From Thamnaconus septentrionalis (taxonomy: Eukaryota > Chordata > Actinopteri > Tetraodontiformes > Monacanthidae): a DNA stretch of 64,000 nt. The notes below the pieces were generated by a model, which was not told the DNA's origin, did not search any database, and saw nothing but the letters and a program-made list of their open reading frames with translations. A program made the position numbers and the translations under genes. This document shows, one piece after another, positions 47,338 to 57,277 of this stretch (position 1 is the stretch's first letter; every line of letters begins with the position of its first letter). The DNA lies in the NCBI GenBank assembly GCA_009823395.1, contig CM020510.1, positions 6,349,773-6,413,772 on the forward strand, read 5' to 3'.

Positions 47338-48899
47338 ATCCGTGGGTTCACACTCTGAGTGACCCCTGGTAGGAGAGACATTTGTTTCCTATTAGGCTCG
47401 GCTCAAATGCCAAACGGGAGCCGACCGTCTGCACACTCCGGCTGCGAGGAGTAAATGCCGCGTAGTCGTGCAGGGAGACTTCAAACAAGTGCGTTTCCTG
47501 TAAAAGCAGTGGGCATGTCACGGCGCTGATTGCACTTTTATTTTGAAGATGAATGTGTGTGTGTGTGTTTTTTTTGTTTCCTGCAGTCAGGAAGATGAAA
47601 GCTGCTCTAACATGACAGTGATGGGGGGGGAGCTTTATCTCATCGCCCTCATTTTAACAGTTTAGGCTGTTCACAATGAATGGCAACCAAGGCGCTGCAG
47701 TGGCAAAGAGGCTGCATAAAATGGTGTTTGCGCGCGTGTGTGCGTGTGTGAGTCTGTGTGTGTTTGTTCAGAAAGAAAAAAACTAGTGCTTGGACTTGCA
47801 TCTAGAATAAAAGTGGGAGATAAATTGGACACAGTTAAAAAGCACCTCAGCCTTCACATCTTATATCTTTTGTCAAGAACCCCGGTGGAGAAGCCTCAGT
47901 GCAAAAAAAACAAACTAGGTCTCCACAAACAAGCATATTTAGCCCTCTGTTTACATCACTATCGAAACAAACCTGCTTTGCTTTGGCCGTTTCTTGAAGC
48001 TGTTTCAGTCGGGCAGCGCGGCTCTCTTTGGCTTTGTGTGCAGCATCCAGCTGAGATTTCAACTTCTCCACCATGGCCTGAATTCAAAACAAACAAACAA
48101 ACAAACAAAAAAAGAGAATAACTGGTCTGGTATAGGACTGAACACACCTTTGGTTGCCAGCCCAACACAGTCTTGCTTGAACACGTGCCCAGTCTGGCCA
48201 GGCACTACTTCCACAGGTAGACCAGGACTGGCCCGGTCCACAGTGTCAGCAGCAGCTTCTCCCCCAGATAGAAGTCAGTGAATTGTAAAAATTTAAAGGT
48301 AGAAAGTAGAGCTGTCAGCGTTAATGCATTAATCGCGATTAGCTAAATGCAATCCACAACGTGTTAATTTTGTGCACAAGCCGCGAACCATTCGCATCAT
48401 TCTGGACAGGAAGTCACTCAAAGAAACATGAGAAAATCTGCTAAATTTTCAAAATAAAAGCAATTTTCAAAATAAAATACTGCGATTGACGAATGCGATC
48501 ATATTTGTGTACGTTATATTTGTCAGTATCTAAACAGAGTGCATAAAGCTCTCATAAAGCTTTGCGGCGTTTCCGTGTCTGGTGGAAACCCGGTGTAAGC
48601 CTTTTTGTCCGTTTTACTAACCCGTAGTCGGCTCTTCTGGCCGATTTCTGGTAAGAAATATTTTACATAATGGGGTTAAAACTGTCTTGAAATGCAAAAA
48701 ATGCTAAATAACAGAAATTTACACATGCAATTCAACCCGCGATAAATTGCCGTTAACTATGAAGATTCTGCGATTAATCACGATTAAAAAATTAATCATT
48801 TGACAGCCCTCATACAAACACTATAATTTTACTTTAAGTCAAACTGCCACGACGAGATGCCGTTAGCTTTATGGATGCCAAAGCTAAGTAAATGTCTTG

Positions 48900-48951
<52 letters not shown>

Positions 48952-51936
48952 GGGAATATCAGTTAGATGGCTTTGTCGTGTTGGGAGTTGAGGACGTTAA
49001 GGCACGAAGTGTTGGACGTGTGAGTGTGTTGAGAGTGCGTGGTGGGATGCAGACGTGCGGCTCTCTCTATAGGAGGATCCTCAGTACTGGCCTCTCAGCA
49101 TTGACGCACAAACCAGGGAATGAATCAATAATTACAAAAAAAAACCATCATCCTCAGCCTGCTTGTGAAGGGACAGAAAGAAGCAGTCTGCAGCTACTTC
49201 AGCGACGGGGAGCAAATAAGAAGCCTCCTATATCCCTGATCTAAACTGAAGATTAAATGTAAAACCTTTCAAACGTCATTTGGTGGTGTTTATTCTTTAT
49301 TATAAAGTGTGTAAAACCCTGCATATTAACTTGCTTCTTTGCTTTGCACTCTAGATGGAACATTTGCAAAATGTGATGGAATTAATTTACTGTCCCTATT
49401 TCACTGTTGAGCAAAACTACAAAAAAACAAAAAAATAATCTGAAAACATGAATGACAAGTCCAGTTGGCTAACTACCTGCATGACACAGTGTTGCTGGTT
49501 AGTGCGGCTTCACTGTTACCTCTCGTCTCCAGAGTAACCAAGGTTGTAAATACATTGCGCTCTGGTTGGAGACTTGTGCTAAATGTGACCCGACAGCGTG
49601 ACAGTGTGACCCCGGCGAGGCGAGGGTTTTATAAGTCCACATTCATCAGGCGTCCTTTGTAATCTGTCTGGCTCTACACGCTGTTCCCACCTTTAAAAGC
49701 CTGAGCCCAGTTCCCTGATGAAGCTTTAATAAAAGGCCTGTGTAGAAAGACACTCGGCTCTCAGACAACCCTCCGCAGCAGCGGAAGCCTATTAACACCG
49801 ACTGTGCGACTTTGAATGCTCAGGGTCCTGTGTTTACCGGAAGATGACGGTGTGAACTCACCATATTACCCATGAGCTCCGCCTTGACTAGTTTGGCTCC
49901 CAGTTTGTTCATTTCCTCCTCTGACAGAAGAGGAAGCTCTTCCTCCTCCTCTTCTTCGCTCTCACTCTCACTCCTGGGGTTTGACAGAACATGATAAAAA
50001 CATTTAGAGAAAGAACTGGCTGGTTGACTCCCAACAATGTGAGCACTAGTAGTACCGGTACTATTACTGCTAGCAGTAGTAGATCGTAGCCAGTAGATAT
50101 TTTTTTTAATTTTCTTGTTGTACCTGTATCAGATAGTGAGCAAATGAATGTTCCTTAAAACTGTGCTCTAGCCAATGTGGCTTGTCCTATGATAATTGTC
50201 TTGTATTTTTATTTATTTAATTATTTAATCTTATTACCCAATCTGTCTATCTTCATGATGTCTTCTTGTCTATGTCTATGGTGTATTTTATTGAAGAGTC
50301 TATTAACACCTGGCAAAGGGACTACAGATGGAAATTAGCCTTCAGCTAACTTGAGTATATTTACTTTCTCATGGAAATGTTGATTAATGTCCTTTGTCCC
50401 TTTTTTTAAAAATGAAGATTTTTTTTTTTCCTTTAACAGAGTGAAAGAAGCTCGGAAAGAATCCTTTCAAAATAAATCTCCAGATGATTTGGAGTGTTGC
50501 GTTTCCACAACTGCTACGCTTACACCAGCGTCTCTTTTCCTCAAGCTTTTCCTTCTTAACTCACAATCTTCATTGATCTTATTCAACACCAAGATCTTTC
50601 AAGGGCGAACTTCCCTTTTAGCTACGTCGCTGTTTTCCCTTCCATTCCTCCCATTCCCTTCATTTGTCACGTTTCATTTGACTCCTCGCGTCCCCCGGAG
50701 ATTGTTACAGCTTTGCCTGGGCGGATCGAAACTGCAGCGCAGGAAGCCGCCGTTCGAGGTTATTACACATCTCACAGCCTCATTTCACTCGTGCCACTGA
50801 GCTGCAGGCTCGTTTCACGCTGTGGGGGATTTGGACGCTGGTTCACCCAAACAACTTAGCCTAATGAGGCAACGCACAGAAGACCGAAGAAGATCTGCGC
50901 AAACCGTCGTGCTGCCGCGACAAAAGCCTTCGAGCGTCCGCGCTGTTCAGTTGTGTTGCTAAAGATAGCGCTTTCGTGTTCAGCCATGAACAAAAGGTAG
51001 GGACAGAAATAGAAGAGCAGACAGAGGGAGCGGCATCTTAAAGGTTAGAGGCAGGTTTTGTTGGGAATAAAGGAAAGCAGTATGTTACATGTGCAAGAGG
51101 CAGGGTTTATTACTTGCACTGAAGTTGTGAAACGAATTGAGTCAAAGTAGAATCAATACACACTACCAGTCAAAAGTTTGGACACACCTTCTCATGCATT
51201 TTTTTTCTTTCTATCACTTTCTACACTGCAGATAGATACCGAAGACACAAAATATATGTAATCATGCAGCAAAGAAAAACACCTTAAGTAACTAAATATG
51301 CTTTTTATGAAAGGTGGCTGTTTTGAAAAATTTCAATCTAAAATGTTTTTGAGTTATTTTACACTTTTATTGTTTCCTACATAATTACGTGTGTTCATAT
51401 GTAGTTTTGATGGCTTCAGTGAGAAACTGCAATGTCAATAGTCATGAGAATGACAGAAAAGACATTAGATTCATACGGTGTGTCCAAACTTTTGATTGGT
51501 TGTGTATACTGAGAAAATAAAACCTCTCACATCTCCAGGAATGAGAAAATTCAGCCCTTTGCTTTACACCTTTGTGCAAGAACTCTGTATTTATGATGAT
51601 GTGTTGGACCTCCCACATGTTTTTATAAAGGGGACAAAAACAAGGCGTTCTCAGTGGGCCGAGGCCGAAATCCAAATCAGGTCTGAGACAGTGGCACTTT
51701 GAACATACTTTGAAACAGCAAGAACGACTGTTTCAAAGCAAGACGACACCACAGTGACACTCAAATCAGTGTAACTGCATTAAATATGTGGAGATTCTGG
51801 TATGGCTGTGTGAGTGTTTGAGACCTTGAGGCAGCTGCAGCAGCGTTGGCACCGTCTAGAGGAGCAGCCACAGTTTTCCCAGGATTCCTCTTTGTCTCCT
51901 GCAGGGGTTTTTCCGAGCTGTGAGAATCTCGGGCTT

Positions 51937-51973
<37 letters not shown>

Positions 51974-54900
51974 CTTCTTCCAAGCCGGACCGCCACAGTG
52001 GGGAGGGGCGGAGTCTTCGTCGTCAGAGCTGGGCTTCAGGAACGCTGCTGCCGACCGAGCAGGTGGGCGGCGACGTTCCGCGGCTGCATGGAACAGGGAA
52101 TACCGAGATGCGTCATTTGAAGGAATGAGTGCTCAGGAATTTGAGTGGAGCTGTTTTCAGCCTCACCTTCAGCACCGTCGTCATCCGACGGTTTCAGGAA
52201 ATGGCTTCTTAATGAGTCCCTCTCTCTGTTCCTGTCCCTCTCTCTGTCCTCATCCCTGTTCCTGTCCCTCTCTCTGTCCTCATCCCTGTTCCTGTCCCTC
52301 TCCCTGTCCTCATCCCTGTTCCTGTCCCTCTCTCTGTCCTCATCCCTCTCTCTGTTCCTGTCCCTCCCTCTGAACCTCTCTCCGTCCGGAGATCTATCCT
52401 GCCCTCTGCCTCGGTGCTCTCCCCTCTCCTCCCTCCTCCCAGCTCGGTGTCTGTCTCTCCCAGCGGGTGATGTAGCTCTCTCCCTGTCGCCAGCTCTCCG
52501 ACGGTCCCTCTCCGCTCCGTCTCTGTCTCCATCCTGTCTCCTCCATCGCTCCCTGGACTCGTTCTGGCCTCTCCTCCATCCGTCTCGGCCTCCTTCACCC
52601 CTCCGCTGACCGTACGCAGCCTCCTCCGCCTCTGCCAGCTGTCGCTGAAATTTTCCCAATGACTGCAGTAAAAGAAAAGCAGAAACACTTAAACGTCCAG
52701 CGTCTTATATTTGGCTTGATTTCTGATGGTTATATTGGTAAAAACTTCCTATGCAGCCCATAAATACATGAATAAAAGTGTTTACTCACAGTACAACTAA
52801 AAGGATTTGGTTTTCCTACCCTTAGAACAGTTTTATTTATATATAAGAATATACATAAAGCAAGGGTCTTGCTCCCAGTTAGCTGCCATCTTGGACCACC
52901 AAGCTTCTAAGGAAGTTTTGTTTGGACAATCCAGCTGCCTGACAACGCACTTCATTTAATAATTAAGTGACTGCTCGCATCTTCAAATAAACTAATGAAG
53001 AAAAAGGTGGAGAAGGTATCCTGGTTTCAGAGCATAGGCCACCATAGTTCACTGGCAAGCTCAGGAGGGGGAGAAAGAGTGGAAGAAGCTGCAATCTAAA
53101 ATATAACTGCTTGATGTCGCTGTTTCTTCTTTAAAATCTCGAAATATTACACTTAAGTGTTCAAACTTCCCCGCAAAGTGCCCCATAAAATAGAAAAAAA
53201 CGTCGGCTCTCACTCCGTATCTCTCTGACACCACTTCGTCCAGGCTGCGCTGCTCTCTCTCGGCCTGCTCCTTCATCCTCTGGTAGCTCTTCCTCAGCCA
53301 GCTCACACCGCCATCATTCACCACGGGGCCTGCAGGAGGAGAGGAGACGCACAAAAACACACACGCACCAGTGAGTCAGGAATATCTCCCATGTTGTCTT
53401 TTGCACATTTTTTTCTGAGATGTGTATTAAATGGAGTCGGCGAGATGATTTCTCTCGTCGTGTCAGCGCTGAATCATCAGTAGCTTCGGTGGTTGTCATG
53501 ATCAGTGGGGAGAAACGCATGAAAAATATGAGCCTTTTCTTATCGATGCGGAGAACAATAATAACCTATCTGAGGATTTCTCTTGCACAGCAGCACGACA
53601 AGCAAACAAGTATTTCCCGATATTTGCAGAAACTAATTCAAATGTGTGCAAGTTGTACTTTGAATGTTTGTGAGTGTTTGTGTAGTTTTCCCCTCAGCTT
53701 ATTTTGCCTCTCTGCTGTAAGTTTTGTACTGAACCGACACGCTGTGCCAGCTCTCGGGGGAGCTCTTCTTTCGTTGCAGAGATAAAAAACCAAAACACAC
53801 ACGCACGCGCACACACACACGCACAGCACCTGCGCTTGTTGTCGGCTTAACAAAATGTACTCTCTGCCTTTATCTCTTCACCCCCAAATCCCTGAGTCAG
53901 GAGCTCGACTGCTGCGTTTTCTCCTGCACATTTGTATTCAAGTCCTCTTCCATTCAGAAAACCGTCCTTCAGCCTCAACCTCTTTAGCTCATTTCCCAAT
54001 TTACTTCCTATACGATTTAAGTTAAGCCGCAAAGCCTGATTTTATTTTTTTTAAAACAGTCATTTAAAAAGAAAAAAAGAAAAAAGAAAAAAAGTCCTTT
54101 GACCAAGCACATTTTTGTCTTTAAAAGAATGTGGTGAAAAGATCCAAGTTGGTACAGTGAATAAAAAACTGGAACACACAGAAAATGTCCTGCTTGACAG
54201 CAATCTTTGTAGACCGTATCATCTTTTAAAGGTACTCCTTACAAACCAGCACAGATTTTACAAATTAACGGAGTATACTTGGAATCAAGCCAAAGCATCC
54301 ACGTTTATAAGCAGTAGTTAAAAGGTGGCCGTTGGAACTTTACAACATGAGAGACTGTGGAGAGAGTTTCTGTGACATCGATGCCCAGGAAAAACTGGTC
54401 AAATCAGTGTGACTGTTAAACAGTGAAGAAAGTGCACTCTAATTAAAAGGTCCGTCAGCAACCACAACTATAGATTCCAATGACGTGCAAAATATTTATT
54501 AAGGTGCTGAGAACTTTTAGAATATCAATTTGAATCTGGTTAAGTGGCAAAATGTTTTGCAATGCACCTCATGCAAAGGCAGCAACCCCCATTTACCTTT
54601 TGTTGCTGCAGTTTCAGCCTTTTCCTCAGGGGGGAGCCCAGTTCCTCCATCTTTCCAGTACGGATTCAATTCCAAGCGGTGAAGCCCGGCCTAAGTCAAG
54701 TTCATTTGCACACATATTTATTGATGGGATTTTTAAAATACCAAGTGAAAAAGCACTGAAAAGCACTGTACAAATTCAATCACTTTCTAGACATATCAGG
54801 ATAAAATTATCAATCTTTTTTTTTTCAGGAATTCACATATAAATCATCACATTTCAAACTGAAAACAGATCAAAAATAAACACGCACACACCTGCTCAAT

Positions 54901-56840
54901 GGCCTGTGCCTTTGCCCTCTCCTCCTCTTTCAGCCGATCCTTCTCGGCCCTCCGCTCTGACGTTGACGTGGTTTTCATTGCCAGAAAGTCAAAGGTCATC
55001 CATTCGTCTCTCTGGGCAGGCGAAGAAAGACGTCAACAGGAGCAGTTTTAATACATACACTGAGACACAACATATGACCATAAAAACAGCAAAGATATTG
55101 AAGTGGGGTGAAATGGGTTTTTCTTCAATGCATGACTGCTGATGTTTGATTTTAGGCTACCTGGACATTCTGGGCCTCACTGGGGCTGCTCTCAGACGGT
55201 TTGGGCTTCTTGGAAATCTGCCATGCTTTGGGAGCTTGTGTCTGAGGCTGAGCTTCGACCCATTTATCCCCCGAGTCCTAAAAAACAGCAGGGGAAGAAG
55301 GATGATGTAAAGAGGTGGGAAAACAAGAGGATCTATTATCGTCCCAACAGCTGTTATAAATCACTCACTATACACTGAGGAGAAATGGTACATTTATTAT
55401 GTTCACTGAGATTAGAAAAAAAACATTGTTAGGTCTGGTAGAACTAATCATTTTAATGATTTATTGATTAATGCCTGTAAATGAGTGTTCAGTGGCAGTG
55501 GAACCCACCTCTGAACTGTCACTAGATGCATCTCCAGCCTCTGCTGACTTCTTCTCCTTCTTGGCCTTCTTCTTTTCTTTTTTCTTCTTAGATTTCTTCT
55601 CTTTCTTCTTTTTGCTCTTCCCAGAACCGTCCTGAAAGGATGTTTCATTTATTATGAGCTTTATCTTTTTACTGATATCTTTTTGTTCCAAATCTAACTG
55701 CAGCAGAAGATAGCTTGATGCAGCCATATTTGTATCAAAATACTTTTGAGAAGGTCACATCACCACAGAGACAGAGATGCCAAAGTGTGACATAAAAATA
55801 TTATCTTACGTCTTCCATCTCCTGAAGCCTCTGGTCGACCTCTGGGAGCATCCATGTGTCCTCCCCTCTTTGCCTCTTCAGCTCCTTCTTCCTTTCTTCC
55901 CGTTCATAACGCTGCTTGGCCTTCACACAATAAAACCAAGAGGGAATCATATGAATTGAGCTATATGAATAGAGCTTGATAAAATTGCAACCAGAAAATA
56001 AAACAATCAAAAAAAAAATCCAACACGAACTGAGATGCTGTTTATTCAGGGGCGACAAAAACCTTGCCAGTTACCAGAAACTGCTGCTAAGACATTTAAT
56101 AGTTTAAAAGATGTACTGCCTTTACATTCAGCGTGTAATATTAAATCCCACTGCAGTAGCTGAACTCTTTCCCTGGGCAGATTCGTGCCCAGATGAGCGA
56201 GATGAGCTGTACAGACTGGGCAGATGTGCTTTTGTACGTTTGGCTCTGCTTTGGTCTGAAAATCTGGGCAAACACAGCTGCGCCACACATGAGACAAGAT
56301 AACGTGCAGTCAAACACCTGTGTTCAAATGTGATAGTTGGGCTAATGTTTATACTCTGTCTCGTACAATGACGTAAAGCCTAACAACACCTAGCCTGCTT
56401 CTCTTATCTGTCCCTGCAGTGGTTGCAGTGTAAATTTCTGCTTGCACGTTAACAAACAGCACCCAATCAGACCAGATCAGCGGGTCAACATATAAACACA
56501 CACGTGCTGCTTTGAAACAGAGAATAGAGGCAAGGAAAAGTCGGGGGAAATATCCTGATTCAATTTCATTTAGGCAACATTAGAAACAATCTTCCCTGCT
56601 TGGCCACCTTAAACGAAAACATGACGTTTGTTGTTAGCATAGTTAGCTCATGAAGCTATTGTTTCGCTAAATTACCCCACAGTATGTGAGCACGAGAGAC
56701 AACAAAACTTGCCATAAAATCGCAAACATTGTTGTTCCAGCTCATACCTTTCCCAACGCCTCCTGTCGTGCCTGCCTTTTCTGTGATTTTCTTTCATCAA
56801 TGCTGCTCGTACTCTCAAAACTGACTCCGTGCGCCGCCAT
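42447..56840 (-). CDS. CWF19L2: CWF19-like protein 2, spliceosome-associated (19 coding exons)
   Basis: CwfJ/Drn1-family protein; relatives act with the intron-lariat spliceosome and debranching machinery in the nucleus. The spliced model gives about 940 aa (human about 894). N-terminal third: charged, Lys-rich and coiled (exons 1-5), with the family phrase [11 protein letters not shown]. Middle: [18 protein letters not shown] (exon 7), then a long Arg/Asp/Glu-rich tract containing a 30-bp coding repeat (exon 8), and a Ser tract (exon 9). Then [20 protein letters not shown] (exon 10). C-terminus: CwfJ-C1, HIT-like, with KCRHCF and [12 protein letters not shown] (exons 14-15), and CwfJ-C2 with the conserved ending FAQWWKPYD. 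Start [10 protein letters not shown] matches the family N-terminus. Splice phases are consistent throughout. It lies 437 bp downstream of the ALKBH8 stop, transcribed the same way. Confidence 0.96.
42745..42846 (-). CDS. CWF19L2: CWF19L2 exon 18
   Basis: 34 codons, phase 0: [20 protein letters not shown] and a histidine-containing end KFPHYFGK of CwfJ-C2. Confidence 0.96.
43021..43101 (-). CDS. CWF19L2: CWF19L2 exon 17
   Basis: 27 codons: [20 protein letters not shown]. Confidence 0.95.
43195..43350 (-). CDS. CWF19L2: CWF19L2 exon 16
   Basis: 52 codons from [19 protein letters not shown] to [11 protein letters not shown], the junction of CwfJ-C1 and C2. Confidence 0.95.
43455..43571 (-). 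CDS. CWF19L2: CWF19L2 exon 15 (HIT-like motif)
   Basis: 39 codons with [18 protein letters not shown], the HIT-like histidine motif of CwfJ-C1. Confidence 0.95.
43572..43902 (-). other. CWF19L2: CWF19L2 intron 14
   Basis: 331 bp, holding a (TTTA)n run (about 43679-43706) and AT-rich sequence. Confidence 0.85.
43903..44115 (-). CDS. CWF19L2: CWF19L2 exon 14
   Basis: 71 codons: [16 protein letters not shown], then an acidic helix and [20 protein letters not shown], with a CxxC pair typical of CwfJ-C1. Confidence 0.96.
44288..44623. mobile_element. Tc1-like MITE, copy B
   Basis: Right end CCAAACTTTTGACTGGTAGT is intact. The left end is eroded but keeps GAAGTTTGGACACACC. Compared with copies A and C it lacks an interior segment (the CTACACTGCAG...GATACC part) and carries an inserted/expanded TA repeat at about 44336-44364. 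Confidence 0.85.
44879..44938. repeat. (GT)n microsatellite
   Basis: GT run of about 60 bp with CGCGTGCC interruptions. Confidence 0.93.
45071..45108. repeat. (GT)n microsatellite
   Basis: About 19 GT units, followed by a GA-rich tract. Confidence 0.96.
45889..45950. repeat. (CCAT)n-type repeat
   Basis: Imperfect CCAT/CCAC tetranucleotide run. Confidence 0.9.
46349..46486 (-). CDS. CWF19L2: CWF19L2 exon 13
   Basis: 46 codons: [19 protein letters not shown] and [11 protein letters not shown], closely matching the human segment. Confidence 0.95.
46616..46744 (-). CDS. CWF19L2: CWF19L2 exon 12
   Basis: 43 codons including [18 protein letters not shown] and GGRRKKKP. I chose the acceptor TAAAAG|GTCACAG over the downstream CACAG|GTCACACC, because only the former keeps the family frame after exon 11. 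Confidence 0.88.
46745..47972 (-). other. CWF19L2: CWF19L2 intron 11
   Basis: 1.2 kb with (TG)-rich runs near 47110 and a (CA)n array at about 47298-47336. The 261-codon minus frame at 46549-47334 covers exon 12 in the wrong frame and is an artefact. Confidence 0.85.
47298..47336. repeat. (CA)n microsatellite
   Basis: About 19 CA units. Confidence 0.96.
47973..48077 (-). CDS. CWF19L2: CWF19L2 exon 11
   Basis: 35 codons, a charged helix: [19 protein letters not shown]. It follows exon 10 in phase 0. Confidence 0.92.
48308..48810. mobile_element. hAT-like non-autonomous transposon with ATTAATCGCGATTA ends
   Basis: Left end AGAGCTGTCAGCGTTAATGC and right end TTAATCATTTGACAGCCCT are inverted. 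Sub-terminal CATTAATCGCGATTAG and CGATTAATCACGATTAAA repeat the palindromic theme. This end type is typical of common fish hAT elements. No transposase and no clear 8-bp duplication. Confidence 0.8.
48901..48949. repeat. (CA)n microsatellite
   Basis: About 24 CA units. Confidence 0.97.
49862..49973 (-). CDS. CWF19L2: CWF19L2 exon 10
   Basis: 37 codons plus a split Arg codon: acidic run [12 protein letters not shown], then [20 protein letters not shown], the conserved family segment. Confidence 0.94.
49974..51824 (-). other. CWF19L2: CWF19L2 intron 9
   Basis: 1.85 kb, holding Tc1-like MITE copy C; otherwise nothing notable. Confidence 0.85.
51157..51507. mobile_element. Tc1-like MITE, copy C
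   Basis: The best-preserved copy: ACTACCAGTCAAAAGTTTGG at the left and CCAAACTTTTGATTGGTTGT at the right, flanked by TA. About 350 bp, non-coding. Confidence 0.9.
51825..52083 (-). CDS. CWF19L2: CWF19L2 exon 9 (Ser tract)
   Basis: 85 codons with split codons at both ends. Begins [13 protein letters not shown] and continues [14 protein letters not shown], a near repeat of the FLKPSDDDG at the end of exon 8. An (AGC)11 run (51938-51970) encodes 11 serines after WKKN. The exon borders were fixed by phase agreement with exons 8 and 10. The poly-Gln frame over the same run is off-frame. Confidence 0.8.
52084..52166 (-). other. CWF19L2: CWF19L2 intron 8
   Basis: 83 bp. Its length is not a multiple of three, so retention would shift the frame. 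Confidence 0.8.
52167..52662 (-). CDS. CWF19L2: CWF19L2 exon 8 (Arg-rich, coding minisatellite)
   Basis: 165 codons plus one base. Starts [16 protein letters not shown], then an Arg/Asp/Glu-rich disordered region. Four tandem 30-bp units at about 52240-52355 encode copies of [10 protein letters not shown]. Ends [15 protein letters not shown]-rich tracts of this kind are typical of splicing-associated proteins. Confidence 0.93.
52663..53213 (-). other. CWF19L2: CWF19L2 intron 7
   Basis: 551 bp, nothing notable. Confidence 0.85.
53214..53329 (-). CDS. CWF19L2: CWF19L2 exon 7
   Basis: 38 codons plus a split Gly: [19 protein letters not shown] and [11 protein letters not shown], a highly conserved family block. 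Confidence 0.96.
53330..54596 (-). other. CWF19L2: CWF19L2 intron 6
   Basis: 1.27 kb with short CA and A-rich runs; no further exon. Confidence 0.85.
54597..54690 (-). CDS. CWF19L2: CWF19L2 exon 6
   Basis: 31 codons plus one base: [20 protein letters not shown], matching human [17 protein letters not shown]. Confidence 0.93.
54892..55011 (-). CDS. CWF19L2: CWF19L2 exon 5
   Basis: 40 codons: [17 protein letters not shown], then a charged helix ending QAIEQ. Confidence 0.95.
55161..55277 (-). CDS. CWF19L2: CWF19L2 exon 4
   Basis: 39 codons: [19 protein letters not shown] and a Ser/Pro-rich end. The phrase corresponds to human DEWVEA...KAWKV. Confidence 0.92.
55509..55631 (-). CDS. CWF19L2: CWF19L2 exon 3 (poly-Lys)
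   Basis: 41 codons, almost all Lys/Glu ([19 protein letters not shown]), then ASSDSSE, as in the human nuclear-localisation-like tract. Confidence 0.93.
55810..55920 (-). CDS. CWF19L2: CWF19L2 exon 2
   Basis: 37 codons: [20 protein letters not shown], a near-exact family signature. Confidence 0.96.
55921..56747 (-). other. CWF19L2: CWF19L2 intron 1
   Basis: 827 bp, nothing notable. Confidence 0.85.
56748..56840 (-). CDS. CWF19L2: CWF19L2 exon 1
   Basis: 31 codons from ATG at 56840: [10 protein letters not shown] and [19 protein letters not shown]. An upstream in-frame ATG at 56936 gives residues without family similarity, so the downstream ATG is preferred; its context GCCGCC-type bases (GGCGGC before CACGG) are not decisive. 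Confidence 0.9.
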
Positions 56841-57277
56841 GACACTGCCATAAATAGTTACAGTGAAGTGTCGCAAAAAAACCCACGACCGTCCATGGAT
56901 ATGCATGTAAGGCGGTGCCAGCGACAATAGACTCAACTGTTTTTTAGTATTATCGGCTTTGTGCGTCGAATATAGACATATCGTACTAGAAGCTTCTGTT
57001 TATTGTTCGTCAAAGATTCTCTTTGATAATTATATAAAGAAAAGCTCAGACTTGAATTGTTGTTGTTCCTGACACTTCCCACTAGATGTCAATGTTATGC
57101 CAACATGTTTTTGAAGTCAAAGCTGTATTAACAAATTAATATACACATCATTAATATGCAATTTAGATATACAAAGAGTGGAAGAACAAAACAATTTTTT
57201 TCACTTTTATTTCAATTTAAAATACATAAACGTTTTAATGTTCATGTTTGCAATAGGCCTTTGAATCATCGCAAGTG
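56841..57277. other. Compact intergenic gap between ALKBH8 and CWF19L2
   Basis: 437 bp separate the ALKBH8 stop from the CWF19L2 ATG. The gap must hold the ALKBH8 3' UTR and the CWF19L2 promoter and 5' UTR. Confidence 0.9.
57206..57211 (-). terminator. ALKBH8: AATAAA poly(A) signal of ALKBH8
   Basis: TTTATT on plus, about 67 nt past the ALKBH8 stop on the minus strand, followed by a T/A-rich stretch. Confidence 0.6.

Larger units (their letters stand above)
48078..49861 (-). other. CWF19L2: CWF19L2 intron 10
   Basis: 1.8 kb, holding an hAT-like element and a (CA)n array; the rest is AT-rich. Confidence 0.85.

Noticed and set aside
51780..51983. Poly-glutamine protein frame
   Set aside because: Off-frame with respect to exons 8 and 10 of CWF19L2; phase and the FLKPS motif support the poly-serine frame.
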